Shown here: positions 6,906-14,014 of the stretch, in pieces
How positions within the stretch are numbered: the stretch's first letter is position 1
Layout: the number at the start of each line of letters is the position of its first letter
Source: an uncultured Porphyromonas sp.
Lineage (GTDB): Bacteria > Bacteroidota > Bacteroidia > Bacteroidales > Porphyromonadaceae
Reading direction: 5' to 3'
DNA length: 15,501 nt
Assembly: GCF_947254915.1 (NCBI RefSeq)
Contig: NZ_CAMYEZ010000041.1
Coordinates: 1 to 15,501, forward strand
Program-made: the position numbers and the translations under genes
The notes under the pieces: model-generated
Told to the model about the DNA's origin: nothing
The model's input: only the letters and a program-made list of their open reading frames with translations
Databases searched by the model: none

Positions 6906-6935
6906 TTGGCATCTCTGCACTTTTTTGTATCTTCG
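6906..6935 (+). promoter_or_regulatory. Probable promoter of the GIN-domain gene and its downstream run
   Basis: A TTG at 6906-6908 lies 19 bases before TATCTTCG (6928-6935). This is a one-mismatch form of the Bacteroidetes -7 consensus TAnnTTTG at the standard spacing. The implied start near 6940 gives a leader of about 75 nt. The -33 TTG falls within the last partial 22-bp repeat, 20 bp beyond the inserted element. Confidence 0.55.
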
Positions 6936-7015
6936 TAGCTACAAATAGGGTGATTGGTCTCTTGATGCAAGATTGACCTTATGAGACCAGCACCTGCCAT
7001 CCTCCTAGAATCTCT

Positions 7016-7951
7016 ATGAAACAACGCAATATATCCCTCTCTCACCTGTCCGACAGACTCTCCGACATACCAGTCCCAGTGAGTGTACGGAGATGGCGCC
7101 AAGGCGCTATAGCTGGCGGAGTCCTCGCCTCTGGTGTAGCCGTCTCCGCTCTAGCACTACTCTACTGGTTGCGACGCCTGCGTAGCAAGAGCTACAGCTA
7201 CGATACGAGGAGCTTTGACACGCTAGAGATAGGAGCGGGAGTGCAGATACAGATAAACTTTGATACCGTCTCACACGCCTCGCTCAGAGTCTCCTATCCC
7301 AACGCTCTGAGGCATCGCGTGAAGGTGCATATGAGCAATAAGACGCTATCGATCAGCCGCCTGCCCTATCACAATCGATGGGTGCCAAGAGAGGTCTTCG
7401 CAGAGCTTACGTTACCATCGATTAGCCAGCTACGTGTGGTCGGTGATGCTAAGGTGGTAGCGACGGGATGCAACAGGCCTGAGACCTCCTTTGACCTGCT
7501 ACAGATTGGTGGACAGGTAGAGGGCTTGACCATCGAAGCCCTCTATGCCGAGATGCAGCTACGTGGCAGTGCTAAGGCGAATCTATATCTCTCGTGCAAG
7601 CAGGCCTTCATAGGCTACAGCGGTTCACCTGAGATACGTGCTGTACTGCAGTCTGATGGGGAGACCCACATCACAGCAACTGGATCTGGGCGCACTACAC
7701 TACTGGGGCACACCAAGGCACTCTCCCTGACAGCCTCCGACCGCTCTGTCGTTGAGGCGAACACGCTAAGTGTCGAGACGGCTGATGCGCTACTATCAGA
7801 CAGCGCAGAGTGTCAGCTACATGTGACAGACCAAATCTCCTACACACTCTGCAACGAGTCAAAGCTAGGACTCATCCAGCCTCCGAAGCGAATCGCAAAA
7901 GCGGAAGTTCTAGACTCGGCAACACTAGAGACTCTAGACGAAAAGCGCTAA
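7016..7951 (+). CDS. Membrane-anchored GIN-domain (DUF2807) protein
   Basis: A 311-aa protein. After a short basic N-terminus (RRWRQ at 25-29) comes one hydrophobic segment at about 30-52, followed by RRLRSK. There is no clear cleavage site, so a signal anchor is likely. From about residue 67 the pattern FDTLEIGAGVQIQINF, KTLSISRLPYHN, ELTLPSISQLRVVGDAKV, with repeated short strands rich in Ser/Gly/Ala (GSAKANLYL, GYSGSPEIRAVL, ATGSGRTTLLG), is typical of the DUF2807 'putative auto-transporter adhesin head GIN' family, a right-handed beta-solenoid common in Bacteroidetes. The adhesin label is only historical; the cellular role is not established. It follows its own probable promoter and lies 55 bp before the Bax inhibitor-1-like gene. 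Confidence 0.88.
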   Translation: MKQRNISLSHLSDRLSDIPVPVSVRRWRQGAIAGGVLASGVAVSALALLYWLRRLRSKSYSYDTRSFDTLEIGAGVQIQINFDTVSHASLRVSYPNALRHRVKVHMSNKTLSISRLPYHNRWVPREVFAELTLPSISQLRVVGDAKVVATGCNRPETSFDLLQIGGQVEGLTIEALYAEMQLRGSAKANLYLSCKQAFIGYSGSPEIRAVLQSDGETHITATGSGRTTLLGHTKALSLTASDRSVVEANTLSVETADALLSDSAECQLHVTDQISYTLCNESKLGLIQPPKRIAKAEVLDSATLETLDEKR

Positions 7952-8006
7952 AGCGCATCTCACTCTATCTATCCTAGACAACGTAATACTTTAACACTTT
8001 AATATT

Positions 8007-8729
8007 ATGACAACACCTCCACCCTACAACCCTTCCAACGACACAGCTCCTGAGGGTCAAACCTATATGGCAGCCCCATTGGTTGGCACAGTGATGCGCA
8101 AGACCTTCGGCTGGATGGCTATGTGCCTGCTGATCACGGCACTGACTGCTATGGGCTTTGTAAATAGTGGGCTTTTCTATCATATAGCTTCATCGGGAGC
8201 GATGTGGCTACTCATCATTGCTGAGCTGGTACTGGTCTTCGTCCTCTCGGCTCGCATCAACAAGATGAGCGTGGCGACAGCTACCATCATGCTGATAGTC
8301 TACTCAGCACTCAATGGTGTAACGCTCTCGTTCATCTTCGTGGTATACAGTCTGGGCTCCATTGCTAAGACCTTCTTTATCACCACAGGCATGTTTGGCG
8401 TGATGGCTCTCGTGGGGGCTACGACCAAGCGGGATCTATCTAAGCTGGGTTCTATCCTATTCATGGCACTGATAGGTCTCATCATCGCTTCGCTGGTCAA
8501 TATCTTCCTCCGCTCGAGCGGTCTGGAGTGGGTCATTAGCCTGATTGGCGTGGTACTCTTCACCGCTTTGACTGCCTATGACGTACAGCGCGTGAAGCAG
8601 CTAGCTGCTGAGAGTGACCTCTATGACGATACGCAGGTGGGACGGCTGGCTGTGATCAGCGCACTGTCTCTCTATCTAGACTTTATCAACCTATTCCTAT
8701 ACCTCTTGAGGTTCTTCGGACGCAAGTAA
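8007..8729 (+). CDS. Bax inhibitor-1/YccA family membrane protein
   Basis: A 240-aa inner-membrane protein with a Pro-rich cytosolic N-terminus (TTPPPYNPSN) and seven hydrophobic segments from about residue 31 to 237. Family signatures are visible: the YSALNGVTLSFIFVVY segment, GMFGVMALVGATTKRDLSKLG, TALTAYDVQRVK and the C-terminal ALSLYLDFINLFLYLLR. D192 (AYDVQ) and D225 (LYLDF) correspond to the conserved acidic residues described as the pH-sensing, calcium-leak dyad of the bacterial homologue YetJ; equivalence here is inference. The Bacteroidetes copy's physiological role is unknown. The start is an ATG in an AT-rich leader with no Shine-Dalgarno. It ends 18 bp before porQ. Confidence 0.93.
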   Translation: MTTPPPYNPSNDTAPEGQTYMAAPLVGTVMRKTFGWMAMCLLITALTAMGFVNSGLFYHIASSGAMWLLIIAELVLVFVLSARINKMSVATATIMLIVYSALNGVTLSFIFVVYSLGSIAKTFFITTGMFGVMALVGATTKRDLSKLGSILFMALIGLIIASLVNIFLRSSGLEWVISLIGVVLFTALTAYDVQRVKQLAAESDLYDDTQVGRLAVISALSLYLDFINLFLYLLRFFGRK

Positions 8730-8747
8730 CGCCTCTACTGCAGACCT

Positions 8748-9749
8748 ATGCCTCGAGCATCTCTCGGGAGTGCACTACTCCTACTACTTTTCGGTCTCCT
8801 CCCCTATACTACGGTCCAGGGGCAGGAGGCGCACACTTTTGGCTTCCTGCTACAGCCACCCTCAGCACAGTCGCTCGCTATGGGTGGCAAGGTCATCTCC
8901 TACATAGATGCGAACCCTGGGCTGGCTCTAGACAACCCCGCACTCTATGGACACGAGGTGGCGGGTCGAATGTTTCTCTCCTACTTTAACTATATGCGTG
9001 GCACGCACAGTGCCAATGCGCTCTACGGACTACCTGTCGGTAAGCGTGGTGCCTGGGCGGTCGCTCTGCGCAGTACCTACTATGGCAAGATGCAAGGGTA
9101 CGATACGCAGGGGGTGGCGACGGCTCCGTTTCAAGCGATGGAGATGGCGCTCTCGGGGCTTTACAGCTACGATCTGACCGACCGACTACGAGGTGGCTTG
9201 GCGCTCAAGATGCTCTACGGGCAGATCGAGCGTTACTCGGCCTTTGCGCTTGTAGCTGATGCGGGGCTGAGCTACTACCGCTCCGACTGGGGCACTTCGC
9301 TAGGTATGACCATCTCCAATGTGGGCGGTATGCTCAAGAGCTACGGGCTCTCACGTCGTATGCCACAGTGGGACATTCGTCTCGGGATGTCGCAGCGCCT
9401 GGCGCATGCGCCGATACGCTTTCACCTCACGCTACATGGTCTGACACCTTATAATATACAGACCTGGGGAGCGGGACGGTCAACGGGCGTACGCATAGCG
9501 AGTCACTTTGCAGGTGGTGTGGAGTTTGTTCCGTCTGAGCAGTTTTGGGTAGGCATTGGGTACAATGCGAAGCAAGCTGTGGATCTCTCGGAGCGAGGAG
9601 CTAAGAGCCTGAGTGGCCTTTCGGCTGGTGTGGGCTTTAACCAAAGGCACTACCGCCTGGCGCTCGGCGCAACCTATTATAATCCGCAAATGTTGGGGCT
9701 GATGTTTTCATTCTCCACAACCTTTGGCAATGACAAGTATGTCTACTAA
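8748..9749 (+). CDS. porQ: Type IX secretion system protein PorQ
   Basis: A 333-aa predicted outer-membrane beta-barrel. The signal peptide has a Leu-rich core and is cut at about VQG before QEAH. Recognisable PorQ features: HTFGFLLQPPSAQSLAMGGKVISYIDANPGLALDNPALYG at about residues 30-70 (read as two adjoining blocks), alternating amphipathic strands throughout, and a final aromatic-ended strand (LMLGL.FSFSTTFGNDKYVY region). In P. gingivalis PorQ is part of the T9SS attachment complex with PorU, PorV and PorZ, anchoring PorZ at the cell surface. The next two genes, cmk and ispH, are also the neighbours in P. gingivalis, supporting the call. The stop overlaps the preferred cmk start by 11 bp. 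Confidence 0.9.
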   Translation: MPRASLGSALLLLLFGLLPYTTVQGQEAHTFGFLLQPPSAQSLAMGGKVISYIDANPGLALDNPALYGHEVAGRMFLSYFNYMRGTHSANALYGLPVGKRGAWAVALRSTYYGKMQGYDTQGVATAPFQAMEMALSGLYSYDLTDRLRGGLALKMLYGQIERYSAFALVADAGLSYYRSDWGTSLGMTISNVGGMLKSYGLSRRMPQWDIRLGMSQRLAHAPIRFHLTLHGLTPYNIQTWGAGRSTGVRIASHFAGGVEFVPSEQFWVGIGYNAKQAVDLSERGAKSLSGLSAGVGFNQRHYRLALGATYYNPQMLGLMFSFSTTFGNDKYVY

Positions 9750-10425
9750 GCAGATACAGATAGCAATCGATGGATACAGTGCCTGTGGCAAGAGTACGCT
9801 AGCACGTGCACTAGCCAAGGAGCTGGGCTACACCTATGTAGATAGTGGCGCTATGTACCGTGCCGTGGCTCTCTTTGCGATGAGACGTGGGCTATGGGAT
9901 GGCGATCAGTTTGACCTAGACAAGCTACGTAAGGAGCTGGATGGGGTGCTGGTAACCTTTGACCCTAAGACTGGACACACGCTCCTCAATGGCGAGGATG
10001 TGGAGTCTGAGATTCGCACGCTAGAGGTCTCTCGTCCGGCTAGTGTCGTGGCGAGCTATGACTTCGTACGCACGATGCTCGTGGCGCAACAGCGCCGTCT
10101 GGGCGAGGCAGGTGGCATCGTGATGGACGGTCGGGATATTGGGACGGCCGTCTTCCCAGAGGCTGAGCTCAAGATCTTTCTCACAGCAAGCCCCAAGGTG
10201 CGTGCACAGCGACGCTATGACGAGCTACGTGGCAAGGGCGACCAGACGACGACAATGGAAATGGTCTCGGCAGACCTAGCCGACAGAGACTATAGAGACT
10301 CACACAGAGCGATCAATCCGCTCCGCCAAGCTGAGGATGCGGTCGTCATAGACAATAGTGAGCTGACCATCGATGAGCAGACGCAAGTGGCTCTGCAGAT
10401 AGCACGAGAGCGGGAGCAAAAGTAG
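9739..10425 (+). CDS. cmk: Cytidylate kinase
   Basis: Phosphorylates CMP and dCMP with ATP in pyrimidine nucleotide recycling; cytosolic. From the ATG at 9739 the product is 228 aa, normal for the family. P-loop GYSACGKST lies at residues 12-20, the substrate-binding motif DSGAMYR at 35-41, and MDGRDIGT in the middle. LADRDYRDSHR near the C-terminus supplies the lid and Arg residues. The frame also opens at TTG 9724 and ATG 9730, but 9739 leaves the usual few residues before the first strand and is the best choice. All three options overlap the end of porQ, implying translational coupling. ispH starts 6 bp after the stop. Confidence 0.95.
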   Translation: MSTKQIQIAIDGYSACGKSTLARALAKELGYTYVDSGAMYRAVALFAMRRGLWDGDQFDLDKLRKELDGVLVTFDPKTGHTLLNGEDVESEIRTLEVSRPASVVASYDFVRTMLVAQQRRLGEAGGIVMDGRDIGTAVFPEAELKIFLTASPKVRAQRRYDELRGKGDQTTTMEMVSADLADRDYRDSHRAINPLRQAEDAVVIDNSELTIDEQTQVALQIAREREQK

Positions 10426-10431
10426 ATAAGC

Positions 10432-11352
10432 GTGAAGGCAAACAATCAGATAGGACGCGTCGAGATAGATCCCGAGTCGGGCTTCTGCTTTGGCGTCATC
10501 AAGGCGGTCTCTCGTGCTGAGGAGATACTGCGCCAGGAGCATGGCGAGCCACTATACTGTCTAGGCGACATCGTCCACAATCGTGCTCAGGTGGATCGGC
10601 TGGAGTCTCTCGGCATGCGTACGATAGACCACGAGCAGTTTAGCCATCTGAGCAATGCTCGTGTACTGTACCGAGCTCACGGCGAGCCTCCCGCCTCCTA
10701 CACCTACGCTGCAGAGAACGGCATAGAGGTGGTTGATGCGACCTGTCCTGTGGTGCTAAGACTACAGCAGAAGGTAAGGCAAGCGTACCTCCAGCATGCG
10801 AATGATGATACGCAGATTGTCATCTTTGGCAAGCCTGGACATGCAGAGGTCAATGGACTGGTCGGACAGACTGATGGAAAGGCTATCGTGGTGCGAGAGC
10901 CTAAGGACTTAGACTTGATAGACTTCGCACGCTCCATCGAACTCTTTTCACAGACCACCATGCAGGAGGATCAGCTTGAGGAGATGCTTTCGCTCATTCA
11001 GAGCCGTCTGAGCGACACGGCGACGCTTGTTTCTCACAATACCATCTGCCAGCAGGTCTCTCGTCGCATTCCCAACATTCGAGAGTTTGCCAAGAGCCAC
11101 GACCGCATCTTCTTTGTCTCCGATCAGAAGAGCTCCAACGGACGCGTCCTCTATCAGAACTGCCTTGAGGTCAATCCCAATACGACCTTCATCACCTATC
11201 CCTCCGAACTGACCTACGACCTAGTTCCCTCGCACGAAGAGTCTATCGGCGTATGCGGAGCCACGAGCACCTCTCGTGAGCAGTTACAAGAGATCGCCGA
11301 GATCATCACCCGATGGATGCAACAGCGCCAAGACGCTGCTCAGTCAAATTAA
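10432..11352 (+). CDS. ispH: 4-hydroxy-3-methylbut-2-enyl diphosphate reductase
   Basis: Last enzyme of the MEP pathway: an iron-sulfur protein that reduces HMBPP to IPP and DMAPP in the cytosol. It has 306 aa and begins at GTG; no ATG lies between the cmk stop and the first conserved block, so GTG is well supported. The three cluster cysteines are C19 (SGFCFG), C105 (DATCPVV) and C206 (SHNTICQQ). Active-site H83 (AHGEPP), H137 and E139 (GHAEV) and the QTTM loop at 174-177 are present, as is a C-terminal SSNGRVLY. All catalytic positions are intact. This is a single-domain form without the S1 fusion seen in some Firmicutes. The 6-bp gap to cmk indicates one operon. Confidence 0.97.
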   Translation: MKANNQIGRVEIDPESGFCFGVIKAVSRAEEILRQEHGEPLYCLGDIVHNRAQVDRLESLGMRTIDHEQFSHLSNARVLYRAHGEPPASYTYAAENGIEVVDATCPVVLRLQQKVRQAYLQHANDDTQIVIFGKPGHAEVNGLVGQTDGKAIVVREPKDLDLIDFARSIELFSQTTMQEDQLEEMLSLIQSRLSDTATLVSHNTICQQVSRRIPNIREFAKSHDRIFFVSDQKSSNGRVLYQNCLEVNPNTTFITYPSELTYDLVPSHEESIGVCGATSTSREQLQEIAEIITRWMQQRQDAAQSN

Positions 11353-11364
11353 ACAATACACCTT

Positions 11365-12408
11365 ATGAGACGCCTGCCCCACCCCTTTACCACGTTAATG
11401 TCCCTGCTCACCAGTCTGCTCCTGCTCGTATCTTGCGGTAGTGGTGAGGTGCAGATAGAGATTGATAGCGAAAAGGCCGACAACACGGGCTACACGGCGC
11501 TCCTCTACACGCTACAGAGTGGCGGAGCACGCATTGACACGCTCGCCTTTACCAAGGCGGGGGAGACTTTTACCTACACCTTCGATCGAGACTCTATCCA
11601 CGGAGCGTACATCGTCGTGGGAAACTTCGAGCAGTACTACCCGCTAGACCTGCAGAGCCAGAGTAAGGTGCGCTTTCATCTAGAGGTCGCCTCACCGCAC
11701 AATTGCTACGACCTGGACGAAGCTAAGAGGACGGGCTACAAAGCGTTCCTCAAGAAGGCAAAACCGCTCCTACGCACCTACGACCAGGCGGTAGCGGACA
11801 ATGACTTGGACAATGCCAACAAAGAGGCAAAGCTGGTGATGCAGGAGTTCATCGCCTTTGCCTCGAACCTCAAAAAGAAGGAGCAGAAGCGCTATGCTGG
11901 ACAGATGGACTGGGCGCTGGAGATCATGTCTCTCTACGAGGACGGCTTGTCGCAGTTGCGTCAGGCGCTCATGGACGGCACGATAGACTCCGCGCTCTTC
12001 ACGCCTGAGATCTATCAGTTTGTCGTCACCCCATCGTCAGCTAGCCAAAAGAGCTATCCCACCCTACGAGCCATCAATAAGAACGACACCATCACGTGGC
12101 GCCCCTCCAGCTATCCTCAGGGGCGCATCCTCTTCGGCTCAGACATAGAGTGGACGCATGTGCGCATACCGCAAGGCACCCAGCAGTCGATCACGTTGCT
12201 CCTGCCCCTCGGGAGCGTAGACTCGCTAGGACAGATCGCCAATCGTCTAGGGGCTTACAGCTACGTCATTGATGCGCCCGAGCCTCTTCGTGTGCAGCTC
12301 TACAGAGCCTTAGCTCCAGACGAACAGGCTGGAGTAATGCACTACCGTACCGACAGTAATCACGCTCTGGTCGTGGACTCCATCTCTTATTTCCAATACA
12401 ATGAGTAA
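11365..12408 (+). CDS. Lipoprotein of unknown function, DUF4369-like N-terminus
   Basis: A 347-aa lipoprotein. The N-terminus MRRLPHPFTT precedes a Leu-rich core and lipobox LVSC, lipidated Cys at residue 24. Residues about 28-105 follow the strand pattern of the DUF4369 domain common in Bacteroidetes lipoproteins (ALLYTLQSGGARIDTLAF, then GETFTYTF and GAYIVVGNFEQYY). Next come a charged helical region (about 115-200, KKAKPLLRTYDQAVAD and NLKKKEQKRYAGQ) and a mixed C-terminal part. The thioredoxin-like domain that often follows DUF4369 is absent: no CxxC is seen. It lies 12 bp after ispH, and its last 8 bp overlap the next gene. The domain assignment is tentative; function unknown. Confidence 0.85.
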   Translation: MRRLPHPFTTLMSLLTSLLLLVSCGSGEVQIEIDSEKADNTGYTALLYTLQSGGARIDTLAFTKAGETFTYTFDRDSIHGAYIVVGNFEQYYPLDLQSQSKVRFHLEVASPHNCYDLDEAKRTGYKAFLKKAKPLLRTYDQAVADNDLDNANKEAKLVMQEFIAFASNLKKKEQKRYAGQMDWALEIMSLYEDGLSQLRQALMDGTIDSALFTPEIYQFVVTPSSASQKSYPTLRAINKNDTITWRPSSYPQGRILFGSDIEWTHVRIPQGTQQSITLLLPLGSVDSLGQIANRLGAYSYVIDAPEPLRVQLYRALAPDEQAGVMHYRTDSNHALVVDSISYFQYNE

Positions 12409-13954
12409 GCTCGTCAAGACCTATTCCTCAGCCCTCGTCAGCCTTGATGCGCTCCTCGTCACCGTTGAGCTCAGTGTCTCCAAGGGCTTCAACATCAGCA
12501 TGGTGGGACTGCCCGATGCAGCCGTACGAGAGTCGCTCTCTCGTGTCTACACCGCCTGCCACTCCTGCGATGCGCACCCCAAGAGCTTTAAGACGGTCAT
12601 CAACCTAAGCCCAGGCGATGTACGCAAGGAGGGGACTGTCTTTGACCTCCCCATCGCTGTGGCACTTCTTGCCGCCAATGAGATCATCCCCGAGAAACCA
12701 CTTGCAGACTATGTGATGGCTGGCGAACTATCTCTTGATGGCACCTTGCAGCCTGTCAAAGGTATACTCCCGATGGCCATCATGGCTAGAGAGCAGAAGT
12801 TCAAAGGAGTCATCGTGCCCAAAGAAAACGCTCGCGAAGCTGCCGTCGTCAACGACTTAGAGGTCTACGGTGTTGAGTCGCTTAGAGAGGTGATAGACTT
12901 CATCGCTGGGAGAGCGAAGCTAGAGCCGACCGTAGTCAACACCCGCGAAGAGTTTGCCCAGCAGCAGTGCTTCTCTTCGGTAGACTTCAGCGAAGTCAAG
13001 GGACAGCCCGCCCTCGTCCGAGCCATGGAGGTCGCAGCCGCAGGGGGACACAATATTATTATGATCGGTTCGCCAGGATCAGGCAAGTCAATGGTCGCCA
13101 AGCGTCTCCCCACGATCCTTCCCCCGCTCACCCTCCACGAAGCACTTGAGACCACCAAGATATACTCCGTAGCGGGCGCTCTCAAAGGAAACGTATCTCT
13201 GATGAAGAGCCGCCCCTTCCGTGCGCCCCACCACACCATCTCCAATGTAGCACTCGTCGGTGGCGGCACGACCCCACGACCAGGCGAGGTGAGCTTAGCA
13301 CACAACGGGGTACTCTTCCTCGATGAGCTGGCCGAGTTCAATCGCGTAGCCCTCGAGTTGCTACGCCAACCGCTCGAAGACCGCACCATCACCATCTCTC
13401 GTGCCAAAGCGACCTTTAGCTATCCCGCTTCCTTCATGCTGGTGGCTGCGATGAATCCCTGTCCTTGTGGTTACTACAACGACCCCAACCGTGAGTGTAC
13501 CTGTCCTCCAGGTGCACCCGCCAAGTATTTGCAAAAGCTTTCCGGCCCCCTCTTAGACCGTATAGACATACAGATCGAGACCCGTCCCGTGGACTTTGAC
13601 TCCCTCTCCGACCGTCGTCCCTCCGAGAGCAGTGCTGCGATCCGAGAGCGCGTTATCAAGGCGAGAGAGATACAGCTCCAGCGCTTCGCTCCCTACCCTG
13701 GTATTCACTGCAATGCGCAGATGACCCCACGCTTGATGAAGCAGTTCGCCTATGTCGAGGGTGACGCTATGCAGATACTTCGTCAGGCCATGATACAGCG
13801 CGACCTCTCTGCGAGAGCGTACGACCGCATCCTCAAGGTGGCTCGCACCATTGCCGACCTTGACGGTTCCGAGCAGATCTCGCTCAAGCATATCAGCGAG
13901 GCGATCAACTACCGCAACCTGGACCGCTCCTCCTGGGGCATTGTCTCCGTCTAG
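12401..13954 (+). CDS. YifB/ComM-family Mg-chelatase-like AAA+ ATPase
   Basis: The 517-aa length is normal for the family. An N-terminal ChlI-type domain (about 20-140: FNISMVGLPDAAVRES, INLSPGDVRKEG, FDLPIAVALL) precedes the AAA+ core, with Walker A GSPGSGKS at 223-230, the family signature RPFRAPHHTIS, Walker B VLFLDE with D308-E309, and MNPCPCGYY followed by further Cys (ECTCPP) that may bind metal. The Mg_chelatase_C helices close the protein (ARAYDRILKVARTIADL). The homologue ComM is a helicase that promotes branch migration during natural transformation; whether this copy does so is inference. ATG 12401 overlaps the lipoprotein stop (ATGAGTAA), suggesting translational coupling. Confidence 0.95.
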   Translation: MSKLVKTYSSALVSLDALLVTVELSVSKGFNISMVGLPDAAVRESLSRVYTACHSCDAHPKSFKTVINLSPGDVRKEGTVFDLPIAVALLAANEIIPEKPLADYVMAGELSLDGTLQPVKGILPMAIMAREQKFKGVIVPKENAREAAVVNDLEVYGVESLREVIDFIAGRAKLEPTVVNTREEFAQQQCFSSVDFSEVKGQPALVRAMEVAAAGGHNIIMIGSPGSGKSMVAKRLPTILPPLTLHEALETTKIYSVAGALKGNVSLMKSRPFRAPHHTISNVALVGGGTTPRPGEVSLAHNGVLFLDELAEFNRVALELLRQPLEDRTITISRAKATFSYPASFMLVAAMNPCPCGYYNDPNRECTCPPGAPAKYLQKLSGPLLDRIDIQIETRPVDFDSLSDRRPSESSAAIRERVIKAREIQLQRFAPYPGIHCNAQMTPRLMKQFAYVEGDAMQILRQAMIQRDLSARAYDRILKVARTIADLDGSEQISLKHISEAINYRNLDRSSWGIVSV

Positions 13955-14014
13955 CGACAGGTTGCACAATAAACAGCCTTCCTCCGCCGTTAGTTCAGTA
14001 AAACAATAGACTCT

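Noticed and set aside
6435..6911. Repeat array as a CRISPR
   Set aside because: Units abut with only two variable bases between fixed blocks, there are no spacers, units occur in both orientations, and no cas gene is near.
7940..7964. GCGC-TAAA-GCGC hairpin at the end of the GIN gene as a terminator
   Set aside because: The stem is only 4 bp, overlaps the stop codon and has no T run.
12865..13407. 180-codon open frame on the minus strand
   Set aside because: It lies antisense inside the clearly conserved AAA+ core of the YifB-like gene, and its Ser/Arg/Thr-rich composition is typical of a shadow frame.
13553..13969. 138-codon open frame on the minus strand
   Set aside because: It is antisense to the conserved C-terminal domain of the YifB-like gene and has no independent support.
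13955..14014. Promoter for porV in the 60-bp gap
   Set aside because: The best candidate, TAGTTCAG, has two mismatches to TAnnTTTG and no TTG at the right distance.
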